Shown here piece by piece: positions 43,973 to 55,300 of a stretch of DNA of 64,000 bases. The notes under the pieces were generated by a model that was not told the DNA's origin, searched no databases, and saw only the letters and a program-made list of their open reading frames with translations. A program made the translations under genes and the position numbers. Each line of letters begins with the position of its first letter. The stretch's first letter is position 1. The DNA lies in the NCBI RefSeq assembly GCF_039634785.1, contig NZ_JBBIAB010000002.1, positions 248,001-312,000 on the forward strand, in the 5' to 3' direction. The DNA is from Tistrella mobilis. GTDB taxonomy: Bacteria > Pseudomonadota > Alphaproteobacteria > Tistrellales > Tistrellaceae.

Positions 43973-46959
43973 GCGATCGCTCCGATCATCTCGTCTCCGG
44001 CGAGGGCCGCCAGCCGGTCGGCCAGGGCACGGGGCGTGCGGCCTTCGGCGATGGCGCCAAGCGGCGGGCGCAGCCCCGCTGCCTCTTCGATGGCAGTCAG
44101 GATCTGAAGGGCGGCCAGCGACGTGCCGCCCAGGCGGAAGAAGTCGTCATCGGCGCCGACCGCCGGCAGGCCCAGCCGCTCGGCCCAGATCTCGCAGACC
44201 ACGGCGAGCAGCGGGTCCTCGTCTTCGGCCTGGGACGGGGCGACGGCAGGCGCCGGCGCGATGGGACGCACCGGCAGGGCTTCGGCCGCAGCTGCGGCGG
44301 TGCGGGCGGGCAGCGGCACCTCGTGGATGTCGCGCGCAAAGGGGTAGGCGGGCAGGCCGCCCGCTCTCGGGGCCGGCGCCGCGTGGTCAGCCTCGTGGCC
44401 GGCCTGGAAGGCAGCCGCCTCGATCCGGGCGAGCAGGGCCTGCGTCTCCACGCCGTCGGCCGCGTCGTCGTCGAAGACGGTGATCCAGGCGGCATCCCGG
44501 ATGCAGGCACGGCCGGCCTGGGCCAGAACCGGGCGTGGCGAGAGTTCGAAGAAGGTGGTGACACCCGCGGTCTCGGCCGCCGCCACCGCCTCGGCGAAGC
44601 GCACCGGCCGGGTCAGCTGGTCCGTCCAGTGCTCCGCGCGTGCCGCGGCCCCCTCGACCAGGCCGCCGGTCACGGTCGAAACGAGCATTGCCCGGTCGGG
44701 CGTCCGCAGACCAATGCGCGCGAGTGCCGCAGCAAGGCGGGGCACGCAGCCGGCCATCAGGGGTGTGTGGGCCGGGCGCGGCACCGCCACGATCCGGTGG
44801 GGCACGCCGTCGGCGGCCATCCGCGCCGCCAGCCCGCGCACCGCATCGGGCCGTCCCGCCACCACCGATTGTCCGTCGCCATTGAGCGCGGCGGGCCAGA
44901 GGGCATCGGGACCGATCTCCGCCATCAGCGGCGCCAGGGCATCCGCCGACAGCGCCACCGCCAGCATCAGGCCGTCGGGGGCATCGTCGCGGAAGGCGCG
45001 GGCGCGGGCATCCAGCAGCCGGACCGCATCGCCGGTATCGAAGGCGCCCGCAAGCGCGGCGGCGGTGATCTCGCCCACCGAATGGCCCAGCACCAGATCG
45101 GGGCTGAGCCCGCGTGTGCCGAGGACCCGGGCGAGGGCGAGGCCGAAGGCGAAGCCGGCGACGTGGCTGCGGTCGACTTCGACCGGGTCCGGGGGCGCGC
45201 TGCCGGGATCGGTCAGCCAGGCCGAGACCGGTGGCCGGCCCAGCTCGGCGAGCGCCGCATCGCAATCATCCAGCACCGCCCGTGCGGCGGCGTGATCACG
45301 GGCGAGCGCGCCCAGGATCCGACCGGTCGGCACGCCCTGACCGGGGAAGACCAGGGCCAGGCGCGGCCGGTGCGGCGCCTGGCGGCCGTGGATCTGCGGG
45401 CTCTGGCGGGCGAGGTCTGCCGCCAGCGCTGCGGCATCGGTGCCGGTGGCGGCAAGCCGCCAGGGCAGGCGGGCGCGGCCGGCGCGCGCCGTGGCGGCGG
45501 CGATGGCCGCATCGGGGGCATCCGGGGCCTGAAGGCGGTCGATCCAGACCCGGCGCAGCCGGTCGAGCGCTGCCGGGTCGGCGGCCGACAGCGGCAGACA
45601 GACATGGCCCGGCATCGTGTCCGGCAACGGAGCGGCGGGGGCTTCTTCCACGATCAGATGGACATTGGTGCCACCGAAGCCGAAAGCGCTGACCCCGGCG
45701 CGGGCCGGTCGGCCACGCGCCGCGATCGGCCGGGGCCGGTCTGCGATCCGGAACGGGGTCTCGTCCAGCTTCAGCAGCGGGTTGGGCTGCGTAAAGCCGG
45801 GGACGGGCGGCACCAGCCGGGCCTGGAGGCCGAGCACGGTGCGGATCAGTCCGGCCATGCCGGCGGCGGTTTCCAGATGGCCGATCGCGGCCTTGGCCGC
45901 CGTCAGCGCGATCGGCGCCGCCGCAGCTCCGTGGACGCGGGCAAGGGCTGCGACCTCGATCGGATCGCCCAGCCGCGTGCCGGTGCCATGGGCTTCGATG
46001 AAGTCGAGATCGCCGGGGATGATGCCGGCCAGCGCCGCCGCCTCGGCCAGAACGTCGGCCTGGCCATCGATCGACGGTGCCGAATAGCCGGCCTTGCGGC
46101 CGCCGTCATTGTTGATCGCAAAGCCGCGGATCACCGCACGGATCGGGTCACCATCGGCCCGGGCATCCTCCAGCCGGCGAAGCAGCACGGCGCCGACGCC
46201 GTCGCCGCTGACCGTGCCGTCGGCTGCGGCATCAAAGGGCCGGCAGCGCCCCGAGGGCGAATGAATGCTGTCACCTTCGGCCCGATAGCCGCGCCCCTGG
46301 GGGAAGGCGATCGAACCTGCGACCGCAAGCGCCCGGTCGGCGCTGTAGTCGCAAAGCGCCTGGCAGGCAGTGGCGACCACCGCAAGCCCGCTGGAACAGG
46401 CGGTGAGCACGTTCAGCGCCGGCCCGGTCAGCCCCAGCCGGTGGGCGATCCAGGTTGCCGGATAATCCTGGCCATTGCCGATCAGATCGGCGATCAGCCC
46501 GGCCGGGTCGTCGTCGTCATAGCGCGCGGCCAGATGGGCCAGCCACCAGGTGGAAAGATTGGCCGCGGCATAGACCGCGCAGCGGGTGCCGGCGCGGCGC
46601 GGATCGGTTGCGGCATCCTCGAAGGCATGCCAGGCGGTCTCGGCCATGTTGCGCAGCTGCGGGTCCAGCCGCGCCGCCTCTCGCGGCGGCAGGTTGAAGA
46701 AACCGGCATCGAAGGCGAGCGGCTGGTCGATCGGCGCTTCGACCGCGACGAAACCGGGCCGGGCGAGATCTTCCGGGCGGCGGCCGGCGGCGGCCAGACG
46801 TTCGGGCGGGATCGGCCGGATGCCCGTGCCGCCCTCGCGGATCATGCGGGCGAAGCCGGCGATGTCACCGGCGCCGGGGAAGCGGCCGGCCATGCCGATG
46901 ATCGCGATCGCCGGCCCTTCGCCGGTGTCGGTGCTGATCTCGTCGATGCGCTCGTTCAC
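43969..46959 (-). CDS. PKS module KS-AT-ACP
   Basis: 996 residues. The ketosynthase (about 15-430) has an intact triad: Cys in LTACSSGL, His in EAHGTGTRLGD, His in AAIGHLETAAG. The acyltransferase (about 520-810) has GHSVG, but the motif that is HAFH in malonyl and YASH in methylmalonyl enzymes reads RPAH, so the extender unit is not clear. The carrier (LGGTSLAA) is near 930. There are no reductive domains, so a beta-keto unit is expected unless modified. Linked by ATGA overlaps at both ends. It would accept the chain from the AL/KR protein and pass it to the Cy protein. Confidence 0.9.
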   Translation of the reverse strand: MNERIDEISTDTGEGPAIAIIGMAGRFPGAGDIAGFARMIREGGTGIRPIPPERLAAAGRRPEDLARPGFVAVEAPIDQPLAFDAGFFNLPPREAARLDPQLRNMAETAWHAFEDAATDPRRAGTRCAVYAAANLSTWWLAHLAARYDDDDPAGLIADLIGNGQDYPATWIAHRLGLTGPALNVLTACSSGLAVVATACQALCDYSADRALAVAGSIAFPQGRGYRAEGDSIHSPSGRCRPFDAAADGTVSGDGVGAVLLRRLEDARADGDPIRAVIRGFAINNDGGRKAGYSAPSIDGQADVLAEAAALAGIIPGDLDFIEAHGTGTRLGDPIEVAALARVHGAAAAPIALTAAKAAIGHLETAAGMAGLIRTVLGLQARLVPPVPGFTQPNPLLKLDETPFRIADRPRPIAARGRPARAGVSAFGFGGTNVHLIVEEAPAAPLPDTMPGHVCLPLSAADPAALDRLRRVWIDRLQAPDAPDAAIAAATARAGRARLPWRLAATGTDAAALAADLARQSPQIHGRQAPHRPRLALVFPGQGVPTGRILGALARDHAAARAVLDDCDAALAELGRPPVSAWLTDPGSAPPDPVEVDRSHVAGFAFGLALARVLGTRGLSPDLVLGHSVGEITAAALAGAFDTGDAVRLLDARARAFRDDAPDGLMLAVALSADALAPLMAEIGPDALWPAALNGDGQSVVAGRPDAVRGLAARMAADGVPHRIVAVPRPAHTPLMAGCVPRLAAALARIGLRTPDRAMLVSTVTGGLVEGAAARAEHWTDQLTRPVRFAEAVAAAETAGVTTFFELSPRPVLAQAGRACIRDAAWITVFDDDAADGVETQALLARIEAAAFQAGHEADHAAPAPRAGGLPAYPFARDIHEVPLPARTAAAAAEALPVRPIAPAPAVAPSQAEDEDPLLAVVCEIWAERLGLPAVGADDDFFRLGGTSLAALQILTAIEEAAGLRPPLGAIAEGRTPRALADRLAALAGDEMIGAIA

Positions 46960-49900
46960 GGCTGTCTCTCCACGGCTGTACCGGTCGGAACCGGTTCGGC
47001 TTCAGCCTCGGTCCCGCCGGCCCCGGCGCTGCGTCTGCGGTTGCGGGCTGCCGCGGCACGGCGCCGGCCGGCGGTGTCGGCTGCCTGGTCGGTGGCAGGG
47101 GCGGTGCCGGCGGTCCCGGCGCCGGCGATCAGGGCGGCCAGCGCCCGCTGGGTCGGGTGACCGAAGATTTCGACCACGTCGAAACCGACGCCCAGATCCC
47201 GCACCAGCCGGTCGTGGAACTGGGCGGCGAGGATCGAGCTGCCGCCGGCCTCGAAGAAGCTGCGATCGGGGTCGTCCGGCGCGTCGGGGCCGAGCACGGC
47301 CCGCCAGTGGCCGGCGATCGCACGTTCGATCGCGGCGAGCCGGGCGCTGCCGCTGCCGAAGCTGCGGCCGGTGCCGCCATCCAGGCGCCGTGCCGGCAGG
47401 CCCAGGCTCCGGGCGCGGTCGAGTGCAGCGGTGACGGCCGTCTCGGGGCCGTCGAGGCCGATCACTTCCAGGGGGGCCGGGCGGGTGGCGGCGCGGGCTG
47501 CGACCTCGGGCGCCGCCGGGTCCAGCCCGACCAGAAGATGCGGCAGGTCGCGGGTCAATGCGGCCAGGATCACCGCCGCGCCACGGCGGCCGTCGATCTC
47601 GGCAAAGCCGCGTTCGGCGAGCCAGGCCCCCAGCGGATCCGCCAGCCCGTCCGGGTCGCGCCAGCGGCTGAAACCCAGCGACACCCGGCGCAGCCCCGGC
47701 CGGTCGTCGGCCATGGCGGCCGCCCGGGCCATGGCCGAGGCGATGCCATAACCGGCATAATCCCGGCTGGCGAAGCGGCCGAGGACGGAATCCGCCTGGA
47801 CCAGCACCCCGCCGCCGCGGGCGAGCATCGCCGCCGCCAGCGCCTCTCCCGCCGCCAGGCGCCGGGTGGCCGGGGCGAGCAGGGCCGCGGCCGTGGTGTC
47901 GGCGAGGGGGGTGGCCGTCACTTCGCCCGCCAGATGCAGGACGCCGAAGGGCCGCGTGCCGGTGGCGGCCTGAAGCCGGTCGAGCGCTGCATCGAGTGCC
48001 ACCGGGTCGCAGACGTCGGCCGCGGCATAGGCGATGCGGTCACCGCCGTCCAGCCGGGCGAGGGCGGCCGCTGCGGCATCGGCCGGGCGCCGGCCCAGAA
48101 TGGCGAAGCGCCAGTTCGTCCAGGCGAGCAGATGCGGCAGCACCGCCCGCCCGACCCGGCCGAGCCCGCCCGCCACCACCAGCAGGGGCGGGGTGCCGCA
48201 GGCCCCGATCCGGGGGCCGGTCATCGCCGGAGCTGCGCGGGCCGGATCTGCCGGCACCAGCCGCTCCACCGGGCCGCTGCCCAGGATCCGTGCCGCCAGA
48301 TCGGCGGGGCCGTGGCCGCGTGCATCGATGACGCGGGCGGCGATCCCCTCGCATTCGACCGCTACGGTCTCGGCCAATGCCGCAAGTGCCGCCTGCGCCA
48401 CCGCATCGCCGGTGCCCAGCAGCACCAGCCGGGCGGGGTGCAGGCGACCTGCCGCCAGCCGGGCCACCAGGGCGACGAGCGGTGCGAGGCCCACCTCTGC
48501 ATCTGCATCGCCCGTCTGTGCATCCTGGCGGGCGACCAGTGTCCAGGGCACGGCCCCGTCGTCGGGAGGGCCGGCCATGACGTCGGCCCCGGCCGCGCGC
48601 AGGGCGTCGGCCAGAGGGGCATCCTGGTCGAGAAGCACGATCCGGCCCGCTGCCGGGCCGGCGGGGGCATCGGCCGGCCGCGGCGCCACCGTTTCGCGGA
48701 AGAACCAGGCCGGCAGGCTGCGCGGCCCGGCGCCGGACAGATCCATGCGCCGGATCAGCGGATCGAACTCGCCCGCCTCGAAGCGCCGCCTGAGGATGGT
48801 GCGCTGCAGCTTGCCGAGCCCCGTTTTGGGGATCCGGGCCGCGGCCAGCGGCAGGACATGATCCGGGGCGGCGCCATAGCGGGCGGCGAGTTCGGCGCGG
48901 ATGGCGCCTGCCACCTGCAGAACCTGCGGCCAGGGCATGTCGGCCGGGTCGGGGGCAAAGAACACCGCCACCACCTCGCGACCGCTCCGCCGGTCGCGGC
49001 TGGCGGTGAGTGCGGTATGGGCGGCCAGCACGCCGGGCAGGCCGTTCAGCCGGTCCTCGATCTCCACCTGCGACAGGTTCTGGCCGTTCAGGATCATGAT
49101 CTCCTTCTCGCGGCCGCAGATCACGATGCGCCCCCGATCGATCACCGCCAGATCGCCCGTCGCCATCCAGCCATCGGCGTCGTGCACGATCTCGGGCGCG
49201 CCGAGGGTGACATAGCCTCCGAACACCGAGGGGCCGCGCATTTCGAACCGGCCGATGCGGCCTTCGGGCAGCGGCCGGCCGGCGGCATCCACCACCCGCG
49301 CCTGGGTGCCCGGCACCGGCCCGCCATTGTCGAGCACGCCGGCGCGCACGGCATGGGCACCGCGGCCGTCCCAGGCGGCCGAGAGCGTGGTGAGCGAGGT
49401 GGTCTCGGACATGCCCCACGAGGTGTGGAAGGCGGTGGTGGCGCCGTGGCGGGCGAAGGCGCGGCTGGCGCGGGCGAAGGTCTGGTCCAGCCCGCATTCG
49501 CCGGCCGAGAACACGGCGGTGAGCGCGGACAGATCCAGGCTGCCGGCAGGCGCCGCCTCGGCCGCGGTGGCGAGCAGGCCCCAGGCGAAATCGGGGGCCC
49601 AGCTGCGCGCGACCCGCCAGTGCGCCAGGCGGGCGAGCAGGGCGGCCGGATCGGCGAGGAAGACATCCACCGGCACCAAAGCGAGATCGGCCCCGGCCCT
49701 GAGTGCCGAGCCGCAGAAGCCGAACAGCGAGGCGACATGGTCGAGGGCGGTGAAGTTGAGACAGACCTCGCCCGCCCGGAAGCCGAAAGCCGGCCCGAAG
49801 CCATGGGGGGTCGCCCAGAGATTGCCGGCGGTGAGCGGCACGCCCTTGGGCACGCCGGTAGACCCCGAGGTGAAGGCCATCAGCGCCACGTCGTCCCGCC

Positions 49901-52391
49901 CCCAGCGCCGGCCGGGACCGTCCAGCGGCGGGCCGTCGGCCAGGGCGTCGATGTCGAGGGCCGGGCAGCCGGCCGCCGTGGTGAAGCCGGCCAGGTCCCG
50001 CCCCTCGACCAGGCCGGCGGCGGCACCGGTCAGCCGGGCGACATGGGCGAGGCGCAATGTGGCCGGATCATCCCCGGCGAAGCGCCGCGGCGGCAGGATC
50101 GGGGCTGCGATCAATCCCGCCAGCATGGCGGCGGTAAGCGCGGCCAGCATGTCGTCCGGGCGTCTTGGCGCCAGCATCACCGTCTGCCCGGGTTCGAAAC
50201 CGGCGGCCCGCAGGCCCTGCGCGATCCGCCGGGCGCGGTCCATCAGGGCGGCTGCGGGGATGCGGCGCTCGGCGACGGGGTCGTCGCCGATCAGGATCAT
50301 CCGGGCCGGATCGGCCGCGATCCCCGCCAGCAGATCGGCCGGCGACCAGCCCTCTGGCGGATAGACCGCGTCGAGCGGCCCGCCCGACAGGATGGCAGGC
50401 GGTGCATCGTCACCCTCCGGGCCGGCGACGTCGTCGAGCCCGATCGGCGCCCAGTCGGGGGAGAGATGCACGCCGGCCGCGTCGTCGTCGCGGATCAGAT
50501 CGGCCAGATGCAGCCTTGCGGGCTGTGCCGCAGGGGCCGGCACCGGCCGTGCGGTGACGCCCTGCCCGGCCAGCCGCTCTGCCGCAGCCGGTGTCACGGC
50601 CGGCAGCAGCGCCAGGGCATCGCGATCCACCCGGCCGTCGCGGCGGCGGGGGATGGCGGTGACGGTGGCGACGGCGCCCGGCCAGTCGCCGGCGAGCATG
50701 CGGGCGATGCGGGCCGCGGGCAGGCGGCGGCGCGGCACCACGAAGGCGACCGGGCCGTCGCTGCGCGGATCGATCGCGGCATCGGCGACCCCGGCATGAT
50801 CGCGAAGCGCCGCCTCGATCCGCCGGCACCGGAGGGTTTCGGGCGCAGCCGCCGGCAGCGGCCCGGCTGCCGGGGCGGCGGGATCGGCGATCCAGGCGCG
50901 GATCCGGGCGGCGAGGGCGTCGGCCAGACCGGTCATGCGGGTTTCGCGATAGAGGGCGGCGTCGTAATCCAGGTCCAGCTCCAGCCCCGGCCCGCCGTCA
51001 TCGGGGCTGCGGAACTGAAGCGAGATGTCGTGGCGGGCCAGCGGCAGCGGCCGCTGGTCGACCCGGATATCGGTACCGGCCAGGGCGAGCCGTGCCGGCG
51101 CGTTCTGGAGCGCGAAGAAGATCTGGGCGAGCGGCGGCACCCCCGGCAGGCGTGGCGGTTCCAGGATGTCGACCAGATCGTCGAAGGCGATGTCCGCCCG
51201 GCTGAGTGCCGCCGCGGTCGCCGCCCGCACCGCGGCGATCAGGGCGGTAGCCGGGGCGGCGGGATCGATGGCATGGCCCAGAAGCACGGTGTTGGCGAAG
51301 CAGCCGACCATCGCCTCGGTTCCGGCCGGGCGATTGGCGGCCGGTGTCGCGAGCGCCAGCAGGGTCTCGCCGGTCAGGCCGGCGATGGTCGCCCGGAAGG
51401 CGGCTTCCAGCGCCATGAACCGCGTGGCGCCGGCCCCGGCGGCCAGCCGGTCGAGCCCGGCGACCAGATCCGCGTCCAGCCGGCGGGTCAGGCGGGCCGG
51501 CGCGCGCGGCCCGCCGCGGGGCAGGTCGGGGATGAGCGGCTGCAGCAAGGGCAGGCCGGCGCAGGCGGCTGCCCGTGCCTCTGCCCGCACCCGCGCCTGC
51601 ACCCCGAGCGGCGTTGCCGCCAGACGGGCCGCTTCGGCCAGGAAGGAGGGGGCGGGGCCGGAGGGAGCGGAGTCGGAGGGAGCGGTTTCCGGCAGATCGG
51701 CATTGCAGGCGAAGCCCCGGGCCAGATCGGCCAGCATCACCCCGATCGACCAGCCATCGGCTGCCAGATGATGCACGACCAGGATCAGCCGGTGGTCGCG
51801 ATCGCCATCGGTGACCAGATGCAGACGCAGCGGCGGCTCGGCTGCCAGATCGAAGCGCCGGCCGGCGAGGGCGATGGCGCGGCCGCGGGCGATGGCCGCG
51901 ACTTCGGCGGTGGTCTCGACGGTCAGAACCGGGCCGGTGGCGGGTTCGGCGCGCATCATCGCCACACCATCGGTGCCGGTCGCGATCCGCAGGCGCAGCG
52001 CATCATGGCGGGCGACCAGCCGGTCGGCGGCCCGGCCGAGGCGGACCGGGTCGAGCGGACCGGTGATGGCGAACACCGCTGCCGGATGCAGGGTGCCGGG
52101 ATCGGCATCGCCGCGCATCTGAAGCGACCAGAGCCCGCGCTGGAAGGCGGTGAGCGGCACGGCCTCGCCGGGCCGGGGGACAGGCTGCGCGTGTTCGGCT
52201 GCAAGCAGGTCATAAATCGGCATGCGCAGCCGGAGCAGCGCGGCGCGCAGCGCTGCATCGGTGACGGGGCCGGCGGAGGCGATCTTCAGCCGGCCTCCCG
52301 CTGCGGGGGTGAGGTCGATGCCCAGGCTGCGGCAGCGGTCGAGCAGGGCCGCCGCTTCGGCCATGTCGCGGGTGTCGTGCGGATGCGCCAT
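46956..52391 (-). CDS. Hybrid protein: docking-C-[A-domain remnant]-acyl ligase (AL)-KR-carrier
   Basis: 1811 residues. A TubC-type beta-hairpin docking domain (about 12-65) is followed by a condensation domain (about 75-495, HHLAADG intact). A relic of an A-domain C-lobe (about 505-590) carries A10 DGRVDR with Lys replaced by Arg. Next is a fatty-acyl-AMP-ligase-like AL domain (about 700-1240; TSGSTGVPKGVPL, LDHVASLFG, KTGLGKLQRTILRRRF), which is unlike amino-acid A domains. A ketoreductase-like domain follows (GGLGRVG at 1409; Ser and Tyr present, the usual Asn replaced). The carrier (AGGSSILAA) is near 1715. It may load and reduce an alpha-keto or other acid. Stop and start overlap neighbours. 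Confidence 0.85.
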   Translation of the reverse strand: MAHPHDTRDMAEAAALLDRCRSLGIDLTPAAGGRLKIASAGPVTDAALRAALLRLRMPIYDLLAAEHAQPVPRPGEAVPLTAFQRGLWSLQMRGDADPGTLHPAAVFAITGPLDPVRLGRAADRLVARHDALRLRIATGTDGVAMMRAEPATGPVLTVETTAEVAAIARGRAIALAGRRFDLAAEPPLRLHLVTDGDRDHRLILVVHHLAADGWSIGVMLADLARGFACNADLPETAPSDSAPSGPAPSFLAEAARLAATPLGVQARVRAEARAAACAGLPLLQPLIPDLPRGGPRAPARLTRRLDADLVAGLDRLAAGAGATRFMALEAAFRATIAGLTGETLLALATPAANRPAGTEAMVGCFANTVLLGHAIDPAAPATALIAAVRAATAAALSRADIAFDDLVDILEPPRLPGVPPLAQIFFALQNAPARLALAGTDIRVDQRPLPLARHDISLQFRSPDDGGPGLELDLDYDAALYRETRMTGLADALAARIRAWIADPAAPAAGPLPAAAPETLRCRRIEAALRDHAGVADAAIDPRSDGPVAFVVPRRRLPAARIARMLAGDWPGAVATVTAIPRRRDGRVDRDALALLPAVTPAAAERLAGQGVTARPVPAPAAQPARLHLADLIRDDDAAGVHLSPDWAPIGLDDVAGPEGDDAPPAILSGGPLDAVYPPEGWSPADLLAGIAADPARMILIGDDPVAERRIPAAALMDRARRIAQGLRAAGFEPGQTVMLAPRRPDDMLAALTAAMLAGLIAAPILPPRRFAGDDPATLRLAHVARLTGAAAGLVEGRDLAGFTTAAGCPALDIDALADGPPLDGPGRRWGRDDVALMAFTSGSTGVPKGVPLTAGNLWATPHGFGPAFGFRAGEVCLNFTALDHVASLFGFCGSALRAGADLALVPVDVFLADPAALLARLAHWRVARSWAPDFAWGLLATAAEAAPAGSLDLSALTAVFSAGECGLDQTFARASRAFARHGATTAFHTSWGMSETTSLTTLSAAWDGRGAHAVRAGVLDNGGPVPGTQARVVDAAGRPLPEGRIGRFEMRGPSVFGGYVTLGAPEIVHDADGWMATGDLAVIDRGRIVICGREKEIMILNGQNLSQVEIEDRLNGLPGVLAAHTALTASRDRRSGREVVAVFFAPDPADMPWPQVLQVAGAIRAELAARYGAAPDHVLPLAAARIPKTGLGKLQRTILRRRFEAGEFDPLIRRMDLSGAGPRSLPAWFFRETVAPRPADAPAGPAAGRIVLLDQDAPLADALRAAGADVMAGPPDDGAVPWTLVARQDAQTGDADAEVGLAPLVALVARLAAGRLHPARLVLLGTGDAVAQAALAALAETVAVECEGIAARVIDARGHGPADLAARILGSGPVERLVPADPARAAPAMTGPRIGACGTPPLLVVAGGLGRVGRAVLPHLLAWTNWRFAILGRRPADAAAAALARLDGGDRIAYAAADVCDPVALDAALDRLQAATGTRPFGVLHLAGEVTATPLADTTAAALLAPATRRLAAGEALAAAMLARGGGVLVQADSVLGRFASRDYAGYGIASAMARAAAMADDRPGLRRVSLGFSRWRDPDGLADPLGAWLAERGFAEIDGRRGAAVILAALTRDLPHLLVGLDPAAPEVAARAATRPAPLEVIGLDGPETAVTAALDRARSLGLPARRLDGGTGRSFGSGSARLAAIERAIAGHWRAVLGPDAPDDPDRSFFEAGGSSILAAQFHDRLVRDLGVGFDVVEIFGHPTQRALAALIAGAGTAGTAPATDQAADTAGRRRAAAARNRRRSAGAGGTEAEAEPVPTGTAVERQP

Positions 52392-55300
52392 CAGATCAGC
52401 TCCTCGACCACGGGGGTGCGGGCATCGAGTGCGGCCGCCTGGGCGGCCAGGGTTGGATGGGCGAAGACGAAGCCGGCATCGGGCGCGCCCGAGAGCACCG
52501 CCAGCCGGGCGGCGGCCAGCGAATGGCCGCCCAGGCCGAAGAAGTCCGAGAACCGGCCGATCGGGGCCGATGCGGTCGTCGCCGGCAGGACAGCGCGCCA
52601 GAGCCCGGCGAGACGGATTTCGGTCGGGGTCTCGGGCGGTGCCGGCGGGGCTGCGGCCGGGTCCGGAGCGGCGGCCATCAGGGCCGCCAATGCCGGGCGG
52701 TCGAGCTTGCCCGCCGGACCCCGCGGCAGGGCATCGACCACGGCAATCCGGGCCGGAATCGCCGCCGGGGTCAGCCGGCCGGCGAGATCGGCGCGGATCG
52801 CTGCCGGATCGACCGGCCCGCCGGTGACGGCGGCGGCCAGAACGCCGTCGGTCACGATCACCGCGACCTCGCGGCCGGGCAGCAGCGCGCGCAGGGCAGA
52901 TGCGGTTTCGGCCGGATCGACCCGCTGGCCGCGGATCTTGACCACGCCGTCGGCGCGACCCAGCATAACCAGCCGGCCCTCGGCATCGATCAGCCCGCGA
53001 TCCCCGGTGAGGCAGAGGCGGGTGCCGTCTTCGGTGACAGGGAAGCGGGCGGCGGTGGCGCGGGCGTCGGCGTCGTAGCCGATGGCGAGCACGCCGCCGG
53101 TGATCGCGACCCGGCCGGCCATGCCCCGGGGCAGGACGCGGCCGGCGGCATCCAGGATGCGGATCCCGGCCCCGGCGAGCGGCTGGCCGGCAGGGACGGG
53201 ATCTGCGGTCGCCCCGGTGGCATCGAACCAGGCGGCATCGGCCGTGACCTCGGCAGCGCCGTAGATGTTGATCAGCCGCGCCCCCGGCGCCGCGATCCGG
53301 CGCCAGCGATCGATCAGCGCCGCAGGCAGGGCCTCGCCGCTGCTGGTCCAGAGCCGGACGGTGCCGAGATCCGCCGGATCGGCGCTGTCGCAGAGCACAT
53401 CGAGCAGGGAGGGCACCACCAGCAGACGGGTGGCGCCGGTGGCCTTGATCCGTGCCGCCAGACGGCGGGGATCGCGGCCGTCTTCCGGCGGGCAGAAGGC
53501 GAGCGGCGTGCCTGCCATCAGGGGCGAGAGCAGTTCGGCGACGGCGTCGACGAAATCGACCGAACTGCGGGCCAGCACGCGGTCATCGGCGGCATGGGGG
53601 AAGGTGGCCTCGCCCCAGGCGAGCCGGCGGGCGATCGCGCCATGGGAGAGCACCACCCCCCGGGGTGTACCGGTAGAGCCGGAGGTGTGGATGATGACCG
53701 CCGGGGCCCCGGCGTCGATGTGCCGGGGGGCCGGTGCCGGCGCGTCCGAGGCGAGGGTGGCCGGATCCTCCGCCACCAGTTTCGGACGCAGCCGGTCCAG
53801 GATTGCCGCCCGCCGCGCCGGCGGCTGGTCGGGACCGATCGGCACCACCACCGCACCCAGACGCCAGAGGCCGAGCCAGAGGGCGAGCATGCCGGCCGAG
53901 GGGGCAAGCGGCACCACCACCCGGTCGCCGATGCCGATCCCGGCTGCCGCCAGGCCGCCGGCGAGGCGGCCTGCATGGGCGTCGAGCGTCGCCGCATCGA
54001 GCACCGGCCGGCCGTCGGTATCGATCAGGGCGGTGCCGGGATGGCGCGTACAGCGCCCGACCCAGAGGCTGAACAGATCGGTGGTGCCGGGGCCGGCAGG
54101 GTCGGCTGCCGGATGCATTGCGGGCTGCCCGGGATCGAGAGCCGAGACCGGCCGGGTGGGATCGGCCACCGCTGCCGCCAGCACGGCGGCCAGATGGTCG
54201 AGCAGCAGCCGTGCGGTTGCCTCGTCCACCACGGCCGGGGCATGGGTCACCCCCAGCCGCCAGCTGCCATCGGGGGCGGCACGAACGGCGATGTCGAGAT
54301 CGAGATGGGCGCGCGCGACCAGCGGCCGGGCGATACCCAGCGTCAGCCCGCCGGCCCGGCGCAGGGTTTCGGCCAGGCCTTCCTGAGCCAGCGAGATGTC
54401 GAACAGCGGGTGGCGGCGCGGATCGCGGCCGGCACCGGTTTCGGCCACCACCCGTTCGAACGGCGCAAGGCCGTGGCTCCAGGCATCTGCGAGCGCGCGG
54501 CCGGTGCGGTCGACCAGCGCGGTGAAGGCGGGATCGTCGCCGGTGTCGATCGCCAGCACCAGATTGTTGACCATCAGCCCCGAGGCACCGTCGAGTTCAG
54601 GCCGGTCGCGCAGGCCCAGATGGGTGCCGATCACCACGCGATCCGCCAGCGGTGCCGCATCCGCCGTCCAGCGGGCGAGCAGGGCGACGAGCCCCGCGGT
54701 CACCGCGGCATAGGGCGTGGCATGCACCCGGCGGGCGATGGCGCCCAGCCCCTCGACCACCGCGGCATCGAGCGGCCGGTCGAGATGATGCCCGGCGAGC
54801 CCGCGGCGCGGCGGGCGCGGACGGCCGGTTTCGATCACGGCGGCGGCGGGCACCGCCTCGCCGCGGCCGAGGCGGTCGGCCCACCACCGGACATCCCGGT
54901 CCTGGGCCGATCTGACGGCGGGCAGGGCTTCCCAGGCGGCATAATCGAGCGGCTGGATGGCAGGTGCTGCGACCGGCCGGCCGTCGAGTGCCGCAGCCAG
55001 GCGATCGAAGGTGGCTTCCACCCCCATGCCGTCGATGGCGGCGTGGTGGACCGAGAAGACCAGCAGCCCGGTTCCGGCGCCGGTCAGGATCAGCCGCAGG
55101 CGGGCGGGGCGGTCACGGCCAAGGGCGAAGCCGGTGGCGGCATCCTGCCGGGCAAGCGCCTCTGCCGCGGCACTGGGATCGGCCGCACCCGAGACGTCGT
55201 CGACCAGCAGTGCCGTCACGGGGGCCGGGTCGACATGCTGTTCGGGGCGGCCCCGATCATCGCCGACGATGCGGGTGCGCAGGGCCTCGTCGGCGGCGAG

